Part shown: piece by piece, positions 26,301 through 37,898 of the stretch
How the letters are laid out: each line of letters begins with the position of its first letter
Numbering within the stretch: the stretch's first letter is position 1
The notes under the pieces: model-generated
Seen by the model: the letters and a program-made list of their open reading frames with translations, nothing else
Told to the model about the DNA's origin: nothing
The model's database searches: none
NCBI RefSeq assembly: GCF_963678635.1
Contig: NC_087069.1
Span: forward strand, 11,843,186 to 11,907,185
Direction of reading: 5' to 3'
Length of the DNA: 64,000 nt
DNA from: Symsagittifera roscoffensis
Lineage: Eukaryota; Xenacoelomorpha; Acoela; Convolutidae
Program-made: the position numbers and the translations under genes

Positions 26301-28089
26301 GACAAATAAATAGACAGTGGCGGACATGCCATTTGGTAGTTAACTTTACGAAATAAAATAAAATTGACTGCTTGGAGATTTTTTGGAGCTGTCGTTTGCT
26401 AAAACAAAATCAAACTTCAGAAAATAAACTCAAACTCAAACTCATTTTTATAAACAATTTGTTCATCCGTTATCATTTTGTTCTAGTAAAATTGACTCTA
26501 AGAGCTGGCTTAGTTCAACAGAATATTTCCATCTTGAAAGTTGACACTTTTCATAATTGATTTTTTCTTTTTCAGCTGCCGCGTTTTTCTCATTTTATGC
26601 GAACTAGCTTTTCAAACTTATTTTTTCTTGTCCATGTTCCTTTACAATTTTTAGAGAAGCAAAAACGTCCATTTGCCAGATGAAATAAAAGAAAACTCAT
26701 CTTTTAGAACTGAAAGAAAAAAACCAGTTTTTTTATCACACCTTATGTTTGTCAATGCATATATTATTGACTATTTTTCCTCATTACTCAAAACTGTGTT
26801 TTCCCATTTGAAATTAGCATTGTTACAGTAAGTTCGCATCCCTGCTTCCATTAGTATTATTTTCTTCTCGCATAAATTATGCCAAATTTTGATTAATTGA
26901 AATTACATGTTTCAATTCTTATCTTTTAGATCAAAAATCAGAAAAATTCCTCCAAATAGTGATCAAATCTCAATTATCACAATGTTAATAACATTTTTGA
27001 CCTTTATTGAGTCAAAAAGGTTTAAAACAACAACCTTATTGTTCGTTTTCAGTCCTTACAAATTTTTCTACACAAAGTTAGGTTCTTTTTTAACTAAGAA
27101 TCGTTTCTACCAAACCACATTTTCAGTTAGCGGACCAGTTTATCCTCCATTATAAGCCTGCTCATTTTTATTGAGCCTGATATCCAAAAAATTAGTCACT
27201 TAGCATGCTGGTAGTTCCTAGTCACATTCTTAGTATTCTAGGAACAACACATAATTTATCTGACCTTCTTATGATTTTTATATCTACGCATATACGCAGT
27301 ATTTTCAAAAACAGCAATTCAAAAACTATGTATAATCAATTTTATTTCGGAATTTTTTTAATCGAGGTTTTACGATAAAATTTGAACAGTGCTGGTCTTG
27401 TTCAAGTCAAATTACAAAACTACAATAAAAAATTACAAATTAATCACAATTTTTATCAAGAAATTCCGAAGTTCAATTTTGTCCGCGACAACCATTTGAC
27501 AAGTTTGTTTTTCAGTGCAGTGTGCAGAATTTTTTATAACGCTAGCTTCGACCAAAATTATTGATGTGAAAGAGTTTTCTCAGTGTATGATTGCAAAGAA
27601 AAAACCGTTACTTTTAAGATTAGGGCGCCATCAGTCGTTTTTTTCAAGAAAAATGGACCAGTTTTTTTCCACGAAATGTTGATATTGTGACATCTTTTAT
27701 GATTTTTTTTTCAGTTATGCGATTATTTTGCTTGTAATGATTAATAGCTAGCCAGTAGTTTTTAGAGGTGCTGTTGAATCTTGAAAGACAAAACTTCTTT
27801 TTCTACATTTTTTAATGATCTGACAAAAATCTGATAAGATTTTTAATTTTACTGCAGACCACTAAACTCTCTTTGTGTTATTAGCTTGATCAATTATATA
27901 TTTTGACTTTTTTATACTGATTTATGATAATGTTTGAATAAGAAAGCAAAAAAAAACAAGTCGGATTTTACAGAAAACCTTCATAGTGAATTTTGATTTG
28001 TCTTTATAAAAAAACTATTCCGGGACTATAAGAAAGACAAAAATTTAACAACATGGAAAAATTTCGAAAACTGTTCGTTTGGGCATAGA
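23381..28089. other. Long AT-rich intergenic stretch
   Basis: About 4.7 kb with frequent stops in all frames and homopolymer runs. Frames of 60-82 codons at 24.2, 25.4, 26.4, 26.9 and 27.4 kb have no motif, no biased codon use and no splice logic, so I do not call them. No RNA gene is recognised. Confidence 0.5.
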
Positions 28090-28368
28090 GTGAAATTGCG
28101 ACAAGCTATGAGCGAAGTTTTTGTACTCAAAAACGGAATTTTTAACTGTCATCAAGAGCGCCTCCCCCATGGGTTCACAATTAAAAAAAATGGCACTATA
28201 TTTATTAAAAGTTTCTTGAAAACAAACTTCAACTGTTCTGAAAATATGTTTGGCTCAAAAAATGGTTGTACTTTTGAATTGTTTATGTATAGAGGCCAAC
28301 CCGGGCAAATACAAACAATCATGGTGTCTTCCACAAAATACCTCCCAGCAAAATATAGCCGATTGTAA
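28090..28368 (+). other. Unassigned 92-codon open frame
   Basis: The frame is slightly longer and less A/T-run-like than its surroundings, but I recognise no motif and see no clear splice sites or partner exons. It contains 'ccaacccggg', which resembles the end of the CCCGGGTTGA elements, so part of it may be transposon sequence. Weak candidate only. Confidence 0.2.
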
Positions 28369-28659
28369 TGATTAAATTTGTTTGTTACTAAGCCAGGGGA
28401 GCTTTAAAAGTACACATCAAGTTATTGATAAAAGAATTGTCGTACAGACACTTTGGAATTTTTTAAAGCAACCTGGTAATCTGGCAATCTGATCTTGTTT
28501 TGCTAGATTTTTAAATTATTTTTTGAAAAATTCAAGAAAGCAGAGATAAAAATAAACCGCAATGAGGTTCCATGGGTTTTAATCGATTAGCATGGACTTT
28601 CACGGTCTGTCTCCATAAAAATTTGAATTAATTGATGATAACAAAATTACAAAGAGATC

Positions 28660-28745
28660 ACAATAACCCCTTGTAATCGATTATAATGCATAACAATGGA
28701 TTATAAAAGATTATAATGGATTATAACAGATTTCTTATAAGTAAG
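28660..28745. repeat. GGATTATAA repeat cluster, left
   Basis: Several 'ggattataa', 'gattataatgg' and 'cgattataatg' words. The same words recur at 29,268-29,450 on the other side of a G-rich island. Confidence 0.6.
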
Positions 28746-28906
28746 AGCCTAGATTTTCCAAAACGTTGAAAAATCTATTCGAAGCTTGATAATTGCAATT
28801 GCTAAATTGTGTTTTACTTTTTCGACTTTTTTCTTTTTGACTAACATTTACCGTAAACATACGCGAAAAATACTGTAAGCGCGTACCTCTTTGGGTCACG
28901 CGTTTA

Positions 28907-29097
28907 CGGGGGGCAGGTGTGTGTGTGTGTGGGGGGTGAAGGTAGGTGGGATGATGTCAGTGTTTGTTGAGGGTTAGGTGGTGTGTGTGGTGGGTGGATT
29001 AGTGGGGGGTTAGGAGCGGCAGGGGGATTAGCGGGGGGAGCGAGGTTAGGTTGGGTGGAATATGAGGGGGTGGGGTAAGTGGGTGTAGGCGCGCGTA
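28907..29097 (+). repeat. G-rich, C-poor low-complexity island
   Basis: About 190 bp in which one strand is almost only G, T and A: runs of 4-6 G, (GT)n, and repeated 'ggttagg' and 'gggtggg'. It contrasts sharply with the AT-rich surroundings. The 86-codon proline-rich frame on the - strand reflects composition only. Confidence 0.85.
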
Positions 29098-29267
29098 TCA
29101 ATGTGGGTGGATGCGTGTAATGTTTGACGTGTTCACCTTGAATGCGAAAATTGAGAAAACGCAAAAATTAACTAATTGTCAGTGGGTTTAGAAACCGAGT
29201 AAGCTTTGTGTCATGCAGCAAAAGCTGTAAATTATGCAAAATTAATAAAAAATTGTTGTAGAGTTTA

Positions 29268-29450
29268 TGAACCATTATAATTCATTATAGTTCATTATAT
29301 TGGAGTTTAAATGGATGATATTGATTTATTTTCTCAAAAAATTGGATAATATTGGATTATAATGGATTACATGATCCCATATTGTAATTATGATCGACTA
29401 GGATGGCAACAATTTTGAGCACGAAAATCGATTATAATCGATTATTCTCC
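29268..29450. repeat. GGATTATAA repeat cluster, right
   Basis: Words such as 'ttataattcattatagttc', 'ggattataatggatta' and 'cgattataatcgatta' repeat over 180 bp. Together with the left cluster they bracket the G-rich island. Confidence 0.6.
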
Positions 29451-30865
29451 AAGGAACTTCGCTGCGGTAACGAGCGTCTGTATCATTGTGTTATAATTTC
29501 ACGGCATCTACTGTTTTTGCTTTTTCCGAATTTTGAACAGCTGAGCCGTTTTTTCTTGCTTCAAAAAATTTGTTTCAATTTATTGTTTTTGCATGTTTTT
29601 GTTTTACTTTTTAAGGGACCTCATGTTTCAACTTCAGTTTAAAAAGATAGACCTGTGATAATTCCATTTTTTTTGAAAAAGTTGGCAATTACAACGCAGC
29701 CAATTTGGTCAAAAGAGAATGATGAGCAAACTTATTAGTTATTTCGGCTTAGTTGTTACTCCGATTTCAATTTTGCTTGCCAGCCAAAATATCAGTTTGT
29801 ATTCTGCATTTGCTATTGATCCCCCTTCACACCTAATGTTAAGCATAGATTAATATTTTGGCAACTATTAAATTAAGCAAATAATTTAAATAAGTAAATC
29901 ATGTTATAAATGAAAGATTACAAACAAAAAAATTTGATTTTCATTTTTGAAAGAAGTGAAGCAAAATATGCTTAATAATTGGTTTTTTCAGAAAATATGT
30001 ATAAGCTCCAATTCAAGCAATATTTTTGTCTATAACAACCAATATACGAGTATCAACTAAATAAATAATTTTATCGCTTTTAGATGCCACGTTATTAGTT
30101 TATGATATCAGTTAACAAAATGATTGTAGATTTTTTGTTTTTAGACGCCAAGCTTGTCCCAATTTACCAATATCATTGTGTGCGCGTCATTTTAAACTAG
30201 CAATTTTCATCAAAGTCTTACTATTTTAACTTTTTGTTCCGATCATTTCTCTTTGGACTAGGGTTAGACTTTCTCTCGAGATTCTAAGTTCCGCAATTAA
30301 TCTTTGCAGATAATTGAACGCGTCATCTTATCAAAGCTTTTTCATTTGCTTATTGAATTCCATAAACAACGGCTTATTTTCTTCAGGGAAAAAAATCTGA
30401 TCGGCTATTTTAGGCATCCTTACATCTAGGCAAAGAACTGATTCGATGTTTTTCATTCTTGCAGTTATGAGTTTTTTTAAAATTTGGATTTCAATTGTTT
30501 TTCGGATTCATTTTTCTCCAGCGAGCAGGGAAAGTTACGACAAAAATCTCTTTGTTTTTTTTCCAAAAAATTGTTTGCAAATCTTCATCTTTATTATATT
30601 TTTATGGTAAAATGTAATTATTTTTCATCTGGAAAAGTATTGAACAATTGGTTTCAATTTGTTTAAAACTGATGCTTATTGTTCAACTTCAAGAACTTTA
30701 AAGTTTTTAATTTCAGTTGCTGATTTTGCTAAAACTTCATTCTACTTGCTAATTTAGGAGCTGAATAATTATGAAGGACAAAAATTGAATAATTTACTGC
30801 TGGATATAAATCAAAATGTGAAACTAATTGGATCAATCTAAGAAAGGTTTGATGAATTCTGAGGT
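29451..30865. other. Intergenic, nothing recognised
   Basis: AT-rich, with no supportable gene or element. Confidence 0.45.
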
Positions 30866-31171
30866 CAGGGGCGGATTTAGGGTTTTCTCAAGGGGGATGC
30901 GGATTTTCAAAAAAGTTTTCGAAAAAATTTCCAACTTATTTTTAGGTTGACAAAATTGATTTTTCGAGCACTTTCAGAACACTAGAAAGACCCTATTTTC
31001 ATCAAATTTTTTGCATCGCAAGTGAATTAAAAAAAAAACAATTAAAACAAAAGATGTTGTTAACTATCCCCCCCTCCTATTGGTACCTTGTAGGGATTTT
31101 TGCTCCCTATTAAGAAACAATTGAAAATTAAGCATATACGAATTCTGAACCTTGCAAAAAGGGATAATCAT
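30866..31171 (+). repeat. CAGGGGCGGATTTAG-started fragment
   Basis: Begins with the same end sequence as the hAT-like element next to it, but I find no matching right end or target duplication. It may be an older copy into which, or next to which, the 31,172-31,527 element went. Confidence 0.4.
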
Positions 31172-31527
31172 CAGGGGTGGATTTAGGGGGGGGGGGGGAG
31201 ACGACACCCCCCTCAGGGATTCGACACCCTGCCGACTCAAAGGAACCCCCCTTTGTACTATTTTGAGACTCATTTTTGGTTACGGACAGTAAAAAATTCT
31301 AAAGGCGGCTTTGACGCCAATATATACTAAATTTGATGGGGGAGCGCAGACAAAAATACACGATGTTTGCTCTGTCTAAAAACGCTTTTTTTGGCCTGTT
31401 TTTTCAAATTTATGACTGCGGTGCTTTGGGAGAGCTAAAAAAAATGGTCGAACTAAATGTGATCGACCTAAAAATAAGGTCGATAAAAGTTTCGAACTTT
31501 TTTTTGAAAACTCTAGATCCGCCCCTG
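31172..31527. mobile_element. hAT-like MITE, 356 bp
   Basis: The left end 'caggggtggatttag' and the complement of the right end 'ctagatccgcccctg' match at 13 of 15 positions. The flanks are 'ataatcat' (31,164-31,171) and 'ataatgat' (31,528-31,535), an 8-bp near-duplication in which the left copy fits the nTnnnnAn pattern known for hAT elements. There is no transposase inside, so it is non-autonomous. A further solo end with 'ccgcccctg' lies at 32,154-32,162. Confidence 0.65.
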
Positions 31528-31535
31528 ATAATGAT

Positions 31536-32885
31536 TATCCCCTTTTGCAAATAAGGTGGTAGTAAACAAGATCGAAAAAAGTAAACAAGATCGTGTTGCT
31601 GACAGTTTCAATATCAACAAATAATTTCTATAGCTGCTTATAAAACTTGGGACATTATAAACTTCTAATTTTCACAGAGTCAACTGTTTTTATTCGTTTC
31701 AGATTTCAATGCGATTCCTTCTCTTTGAATTATATTCTGGTTCTGGGCTTGATTTCCGATCAATATCAGCCATACACCAGTCAAAAACGGCCAGAATTCA
31801 ATCCATAAGTCTGGCTAAAAAGGATTCATTTCCAATATTCAGTCTCATTTATTTCAACAATTTCCAGCGAATGCCGGTTTGGAAATCTGATCTGTGGAAT
31901 TAAAAGGGATTAATTGCAATACGCACCAATCAATTCAACACTTTCCCCCAAATTTTTACGTTTAATAACACTTCAAGCCGTCTTACCTGTGAAATTTTTC
32001 ACCAATCCATTATTTTGAATTGACGCGCCTTTTTAAGGGTATTTTCGCCTCGGGAAAAAGACGCTTCTTTATCCCCATTTCTGCGTTTTGTAATCTTCCA
32101 TCAAATTTTACAATCTTTACTCAAGACCAGCCGAACCCTTTTAAGCTTTCAGTCCGCCCCTGATAAATTGCCCCAAAAAGTTATATATTTTCTCAATTAC
32201 CTAGTCAGCTCTTATGCGCCTCTTTCAGATTAATTATACTTCTTTTTGTTTCTTTTTCACTATAGTCATCAATCCTTCGTCATTAGTATGTCAAATCACA
32301 ATAAAACAAAACCTTGCGGTGCGACAATAATACAAAGACGCAAAAAAATGCCCTGAATTAGTATAAAAATCTCTAAAATCTGTTTCCTGGCAAATATCCT
32401 AACACTTGATAAAAAAGTTGAAACTCTTCAGCTTATAATGATTTTTCTAACCAATGGATATTATTAGCGTTGCACCAACTTTTGCTCATATTCATTGCAG
32501 AATTTCAGGCATAAAATCATATAAAATTTGTTGTATGTATCGAGCCGTTTTTTGAAAAATTATTTCCTGAACTATCTCAAGTGTAAAAAATGAATTCGAT
32601 TTAATATGATTATCCAATGAGAACTTCATTCAATTTACCACCGGAGGCAAACATTTTGCAAAACTAGTTCAGTTTTTATTTTTACGATGATTCCTAAAAA
32701 TTATGCCAAAAATTGCGAGGCAATTTCTGGCTCTTCTTACGTCACTTTTTTGGTTCGTTTTACAACAATTAATTTACAATTTGAATCAAATCATTGTAGA
32801 CGTTTCCTTTTTTGTTGAATATTTCTTATTTGAATTCAGAATTTTACTCAAAGATTTTACCACGCTACTCGAAATTATTTGGAAA
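31536..32885. other. Intergenic with one solo transposon end
   Basis: Contains 'gtccgcccctg' ending at 32,162 and otherwise no supported feature. The open frame from 32,703 runs into the candidate exon below. Its first part is hydrophobic and A/T-run-rich and looks like untranslated or chance sequence. Confidence 0.4.
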
Positions 32886-33024
32886 ATGGGTCGCAAAAAT
32901 AAAGCTCGCAAATTGAGCCACGCAGTGAACAGTTACGCCTCGGAAAGCATCGGTCTTCGGAATAATCAGTGCCAAGGGAACAACCTCAACATTCTTAATG
33001 AATCATCACACTACAACTTATACA
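32886..33024 (+). CDS. Possible first coding exon of the GTPase-MACPF gene
   Basis: ATG in 'ggaaaATGgg', then 46 codons of basic, polar sequence beginning MGRKNKARKL, ending at a good donor ('tacaGTGAGT', intron start 33,025). Base composition is clearly less AT-rich than the neighbours. The exon ends one base into a codon. The exon at 40,369 begins with an acceptor in exactly that phase, and joining them keeps the frame open into the GTPase domain. The link is inference: the intron would be 7.3 kb and filled with repeats. It could instead be the start of an unrelated gene. No signal peptide is seen. Confidence 0.4.
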
Positions 33025-33204
33025 GTGAGTTCTATTTTCGACTTTCAGAATAAAAAATTAGAAAAAAAACGAAAAAGCGAGCTGTTCCACTCGGTGGTCT
33101 ACTCTTCAAGTATTAAGGAAGTTAAGTATACTCGGTTCGAAAATTGCAATTCATGTTCTGACCAAGACGGGTCAATTATAAGTCAGATTTCGATCAAAAA
33201 TCTA

Positions 33205-33355
33205 TGGTTGAGAAGACCCTAATAGTCGAACTCAAAGTTGAAACATGAAGTCGATTCGGTAGATACATAAAGCGGAGAAAAAAGTCGAAATTTTTACAAA
33301 TTTGAAACATAAAGTCAAGTTGATCGAAACATAAAGACAATTTCGATTCAAATTA
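33205..33355 (+). repeat. Degenerate GAAACATAAAGTC repeats
   Basis: 'gttgaaacatgaagtcga', 'tttgaaacataaagtcaa' and 'atcgaaacataaagacaa' are three loose copies. They are related in wording to the GGTCGAAACATACC arrays at 36.9-37.4 kb. Confidence 0.5.
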
Positions 33356-33671
33356 AAAAAATGTCTGAAATTTTTTGTGTTTTTGTTTTAAAATATGAAA
33401 AAAATTCATTTAGCGGTAGAAAAAAAATTTTTCTTAATGAAACTTTTCGTAAGTTTTACATGTTTGCTTAACAGTCTTATCGCAAGTTTTGAGCAAAATC
33501 CCAAGTTTCATTGCGTGATTTTGTTCCGACTTTCGATACAAAAGTAACGGAATATTTGTTCTCGGGGTGGGTTTTTTTTTCTTCAGACAAATTTCGGCTT
33601 TTTAACTAGCCATTTTTGACGGAATTGTTTTATATCATTCAAAAGGTATTGTTGTCCTGATCTTAAATTTG

Positions 33672-33925
33672 AAAAGATATTTCACCTGTAATCATTTTTT
33701 GTAAAGTTATGAGGGTTTAAAGATTGCCACTTTGGCCATTTTGACCAATTTGGGACAATTAACGCGCAATATAATTCGCGCTGTTAACGCGTAAGCGGAG
33801 AGTTAATCCGTCTTAAAATGGTTCCAAATTGGTTGAAAGAAGCTTGTTAGCCATAATTGATTTGTTACAAGGAGCGAAATTTATCCTTTTGTACTTTATA
33901 TGGCGTGTGGGGGGATAATTTTTAT
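33672..33925 (+). repeat. Dispersed repeat family 2, copy b
   Basis: Carries 'ttcacctgtaatcatt', 'gggacaattaacgcgcaa', 'ctgttaacgcgtaagcggag' and 'atggcgtgtggggggataa', co-linear with the inverted copy at 23.1-23.4 kb. Confidence 0.7.
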
Positions 33926-33993
33926 TAAAAAATTCAAATTTTAGAAAATTTTTTTTCTTTTTATTTTGTTACATTCATTTTTTTGATATTTTT

Positions 33994-34165
33994 ATTGCTC
34001 CATAAAATCTTAAAAGGCTGCCGGAACACTCAGGGCTTCGCCCTGATACGAGCAGTCTTGTTTTTTTAAATATATTACTGCTGCTCAATAAACCTTAAAA
34101 GGCAGTCGGAGCATTCAGGGCTTCGCCCTGCTACGAGGAGTCTTGTATGTTTTAAAATTGTTTTT
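33994..34165 (+). repeat. Two 87-bp direct repeats with a strong GC hairpin
   Basis: Each unit reads 'tgctc.ataaa.cttaaaag', then 'cagggcttcgccctg', then 'tacgag.agtcttgt'. The hairpin CAGGGC-TTC-GCCCTG is perfect in both copies, while the spacers differ. Units lie at about 33,994-34,080 and 34,081-34,165. Confidence 0.8.
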
Positions 34166-34299
34166 AATACAACACAGTCCCACTCCAGCGACTGTTCTTC
34201 TTTTGATATGGACAAAGATTGATGCAAAATTTTATGCGGAGGTCATAAATTACCGTTCAACTTTTATTTTTATTGCTTGGTTGCAGTTTTTCGAAAAAC

Positions 34300-34500
34300 T
34301 TACCAGCTTGGTCACAGTAGGTAGAAACGTTTCTCCTTGGTCGAACTTGGTTTTTTTAGATAGACAATTGTTCGGTCAAAAAACTTCCTGGTCGAGCTCA
34401 ATTGAACTGTTTTTTTCTCGGTCGAACCTAAGCGAAAAATATCAACATTGTGTTGAGACAATCAAACATCTCGAGCCTGGTCAATTCGGTCGACACATAC
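34300..34500 (+). repeat. GGTCGAAC-rich degenerate repeats
   Basis: Scattered 'ttggtcgaacttgg', 'tggtcgagctcaattg', 'cggtcgaacctaag' and 'cggtcgacacatacc', which are words of the 36.9-37.4 kb arrays. The 137-codon frame here is built from them. Confidence 0.45.
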
Positions 34501-35899
34501 CAATTTTTAGTCAAGTCTGTCAAAAAATAAGTACCAATGCTCGACCCGTGTACTAACTGATGCAAGATATAATTTTCCTTATTCACTTGATTAATTTAGT
34601 GCTAAAACAGTGATTTTAGTTAACTAAAGAAAAGATTCCACATTAACACACTCAAATCAGGGGTAACTTATTTGGTAATATTTGAAAGCAACTTTAGATA
34701 ATTGTATATTTTGATTACAAACTTATTACTTTACCCTTAAATTATTGTTAAAGTTTTTCATCAGTTTTAATGCTTGAAGTGTTTTTCCAGCTAACCTAAT
34801 CTTTCATTGACAAGCGAATATGAGTGTTACTAAGCCACGAGTACTATCTAAAGCGAAAGAACAAAACAAATACGAACTCAGGCAATAAGTCTACCATTGG
34901 CGGGACTTTGTGCAAGATAATATTCAAATTTAGAAAATTCTAACCTTTTTCTGTGTTGGTTTCTTGGTTTCTCTCCATTATTTCTAGCAATTCGCCTGCT
35001 TGAGCGTCTTTGGGATCTTAACTTTTTTCCGAAGCTGCGTCTAGGTTCTTGGTTTATCCCGATCTTAATCAAACTCATCCCTTGAGTAGAAAGTCTTAGA
35101 GCGAAGTCTCTTAAAACCAGTCGGTATTTTGGTACTTGGGTAAATCGAAAGTAACAAGCAGCTTTTGGACTCAATTTAAATTTGTTTGATGATTTCAATT
35201 GAACCAGATTATACAGTCATTCCTTTTGCGTAGAAAAATTTTTTTAATTTGAATCGAACAACCTCAACTGTTTCGGAAGTTAGCAATAAAGTTTAAGCTA
35301 TACATTGTAAAGTTTATGTTAGTGCAAAAAAAAATCGGTTTTAGGTCGTGGAAAATAATTATATTTTCAGCTTTGCTTTTCGGTACAAAAACGATTTTTT
35401 AACCTAATTAGATAATAAGACCAGTTATCACCTAATATACACCGCCCTAACATCGATTGCTCTATTGATTCAGTAAAGAAGAAAAAACAGTAAATAATCG
35501 ACACTTTTATTAAAAATTTTCAAAGATTATCTACCTGAAAGGTTAAGTACTTAAATCCCTCCTCCTTTCTTTTTAACCGTAAGTTAACAACTCTACTTGC
35601 ATAACAAATTTAATTCTAATTTTTTTCGGAACAGAAAAAATCACTGTTTCGCGCCTATTTTGTATCTTTATCCTCTTGTATATGATTCAGATTAAAGACA
35701 GCCAGCAAATAGTGTCCAGTTTTTGTAAATCAATGCGAGTGTTTGATTTCAAATAATCGTCACTTGTCATCCTGCTTTCAAAGCATTTGAATCAACCTCC
35801 CCCCCCCCCGTACTGGTTGGCTCGAAAAATTAAACCCTCTGCTTCTCCGGGGTCTTCGCAAAACATATGGAATCGTTTTTGCGCTAGAATTCATCCTAT
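34501..35899. other. Intergenic or intronic, nothing recognised
   Basis: No supported gene. The 106-codon frame on the - strand at 34,878-35,198 is basic (many R and K) but has no family motif. A 12-C run lies near 35,800. Confidence 0.4.
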
Positions 35900-36750
35900 T
35901 TCTTTTATTTGTTCCTGTGAGTGTTTCTGAGTTTTATACTCCTCTTTCCAGCCTTCCTTGACTTTTAGTTTCCTTCCCTACTTCCAACGAGCTTTTCGTG
36001 ATCCAACGCTTTGTTTAGCTTAGTTTTTGATTTGAGCTGCTTTGGATTGCTGCGTAATTGTTTGGTTTTATCCAGCTCTATGTTTGCTTTTAGCCTCTTT
36101 TGGTATTTTAAGCAGTACCTAGCTGTTTGCTTGCTCTGATCATCTCTGGTTTCTTGGCATTTTCTGAGCGTGTTTCAGCTCTTTGATACTTTGAGCCTCT
36201 CTATCATTTTACTGCTTCGAGCCTCTTTGAGCTTCTTTAAAAATTTTTGAGCTCATTGCATTCTTCGAGCCTCTCTGGTTTCTAAGCTTTTAACAGCTTT
36301 ACCGAGCTCATTGTCTTTAGCCAATAGCTTTATCCAGTCAATAGCTTGTTCCTGTCCACTGCTATTGGTTCTTGGCTTTTCACCTTTTATCACGATCATC
36401 GCCTGCTTCGCGCCTCTCTTTAGTTTTGCTTTCTTCCTGAATTTTATTCCTTGCTTAAATTTTTTTGAGTTTTGGCTAGTTCCTGAATTTTTTCGGACTC
36501 ATTGCACTCTTGATTTTTTTTTGTGTTTTAAATTTTTCTTTGTTTTATCTGACTCAAAAATTGCTTCACGCTTTTGTAGGTTTCTTTGTTAATTTTCGAG
36601 TTATCTATACTATTTCTTTTGCTTGAGCATATATGGGTTCTTGAGTTTTTCTAAGCTGTATTTAGCTATTTTGTAGCTCATTCCTAGGGGAATTTTTCCG
36701 AGATTCATCGAGCTAATTGCTTCGCAAGACTTCCTGTTGCATTGTCGATC
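35900..36750 (+). repeat. Degenerate T/C-rich repeats around GAGCCTCT
   Basis: Recurring 'cttcgagcctctttgagctt', 'tttgagcctctctatc', 'ccgagctcattg' and 'tttcctgagt' words over ~850 bp. A long pyrimidine-skewed tract with 'gagctcattgc' appearing several times. No gene is supported, and the 93-codon frame inside it follows from the composition. Confidence 0.5.
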
Positions 36751-36886
36751 TTATATCGGCGCATCGCTGAAGAAAAACAATGTTAATTGACCTCTGGGAG
36801 TTCAATTGGTATTAGCTCACTGAACAAGATAAGCTTTTCCACAGCACTGTTTAAACGCGAAAGAAGTTTTAGTAGGTGGAAACATC

Positions 36887-37075
36887 CTGGGTCGAGTTGC
36901 TCCCATTTTTTCGACACGAACCGGTTCAGTCGAGCACGGTCGAAACATATCTAGCTTGGTCGAAACATACCTCGAGAACCGTTGAACTATACCTCGAGCA
37001 CCGTCGAGCACAGTCGAAACATACCTCGAGCACGGTTGACCACAGTTGAGCGCGATCAAGCACAGTAGATCACAT
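36887..37075 (-). repeat. CGAGCACGGTCGAAACATAC minisatellite, part 1
   Basis: About six degenerate units of 'gagcacggtcgaaacatac' with 'cctcgagcaccgtcgagc' variants. TCGA is the invariant core. Frames on the - strand through it repeat 'STVLD' and 'RYVST' and are repeat products. Confidence 0.75.
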
Positions 37076-37289
37076 ATATTGCTGAACTTTTTCGACTCAA
37101 ATTGCAAACCAGTTTTCCATAATGGGGAAAAATTCAGCTCGAAGCTTGTTCATCTCTACAAAATATTTAAATTACACTTAATTCTAATCATTGCATTCTG
37201 ATAAAAAAAAGCTTCATAAGATGTTACGCGAAAAGCATAAGTTATAACGTTTAAGTTTGGATATTTTATGTTGTTTGAAAGTCGAAATA

Positions 37290-37445
37290 TACCCGAATTC
37301 GGTCCAGCACAGTTAAAACATATATTGCTTGGGTCGAGCACGGTTGAGCACATTTGCTTCAGACGAGCATGATCGAAACAAACCGAATATCGGTCGAGAC
37401 GGTCAAAACATACCGGTTTCCGTTCGAGACGGTCGAGACTCGGGA
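37290..37445 (-). repeat. CGAGCACGGTCGAAACATAC minisatellite, part 2
   Basis: A second block with 'gggtcgagcacggttgagc', 'cagacgagcatgatcgaaac', 'cggtcgagacggtcaaaac' and 'cgttcgagacggtcgagac'. It is separated from part 1 by ~215 bp of unrelated sequence. Confidence 0.7.
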
Positions 37446-37898
37446 TTAGCATAACAGGTAAGTTTTGGACTTCTTGGTCAACCAAATAATCAAATTTCGA
37501 CAATACTCAACTGAGGAAATACTTTTTGACCTTATTTGATCGCGCAACTATGTCGACCTAAAAATTGTCTCTGTTTTGATTACAATTGTGCATATTCTGC
37601 CCAAATTACTGGCACCAAAAATTTGTGAGCCATTATGTTTTCAGTTAAAAAAAGTCAAATATGGCCAAACATCGCACTGATAATATGATCAATTGCTTTT
37701 CTTGTCCTTGCTCTCCTTTAGTAGAATGTCTAAGAAACACGCAAGTATAACTCGTAGGTTTTTACTAAAATTACCTGATGATTGGTTGTTACCAAAAATA
37801 CAGCTTCTCGGTTTTAACAAAAATTTTTTGTAGCCTTCTGTGCGTAGACTGTTTTTGGCCTTGTGATTGAAGATATATTGTGTGTTTCAATCGAATAC
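37446..37898. other. Intergenic or intronic, nothing recognised
   Basis: AT-rich, with no feature supported. Confidence 0.4.

Noticed and set aside
28920..29090. True telomere fusion site
   Set aside because: TTAGG-like words occur but not as a regular tandem array, so only a telomere-like composition is supported.
28904..29164. Proline-rich 86-codon frame on the - strand
   Set aside because: It is a direct translation of the C-rich strand of a low-complexity G/T tract, with no codon bias or motif.
34143..37503. Frames of 93-137 codons at 34.1, 34.9, 36.3, 36.8 and 37.2 kb
   Set aside because: Most are built from TCGA-centred or pyrimidine repeats. No family motif or splice pattern was found.
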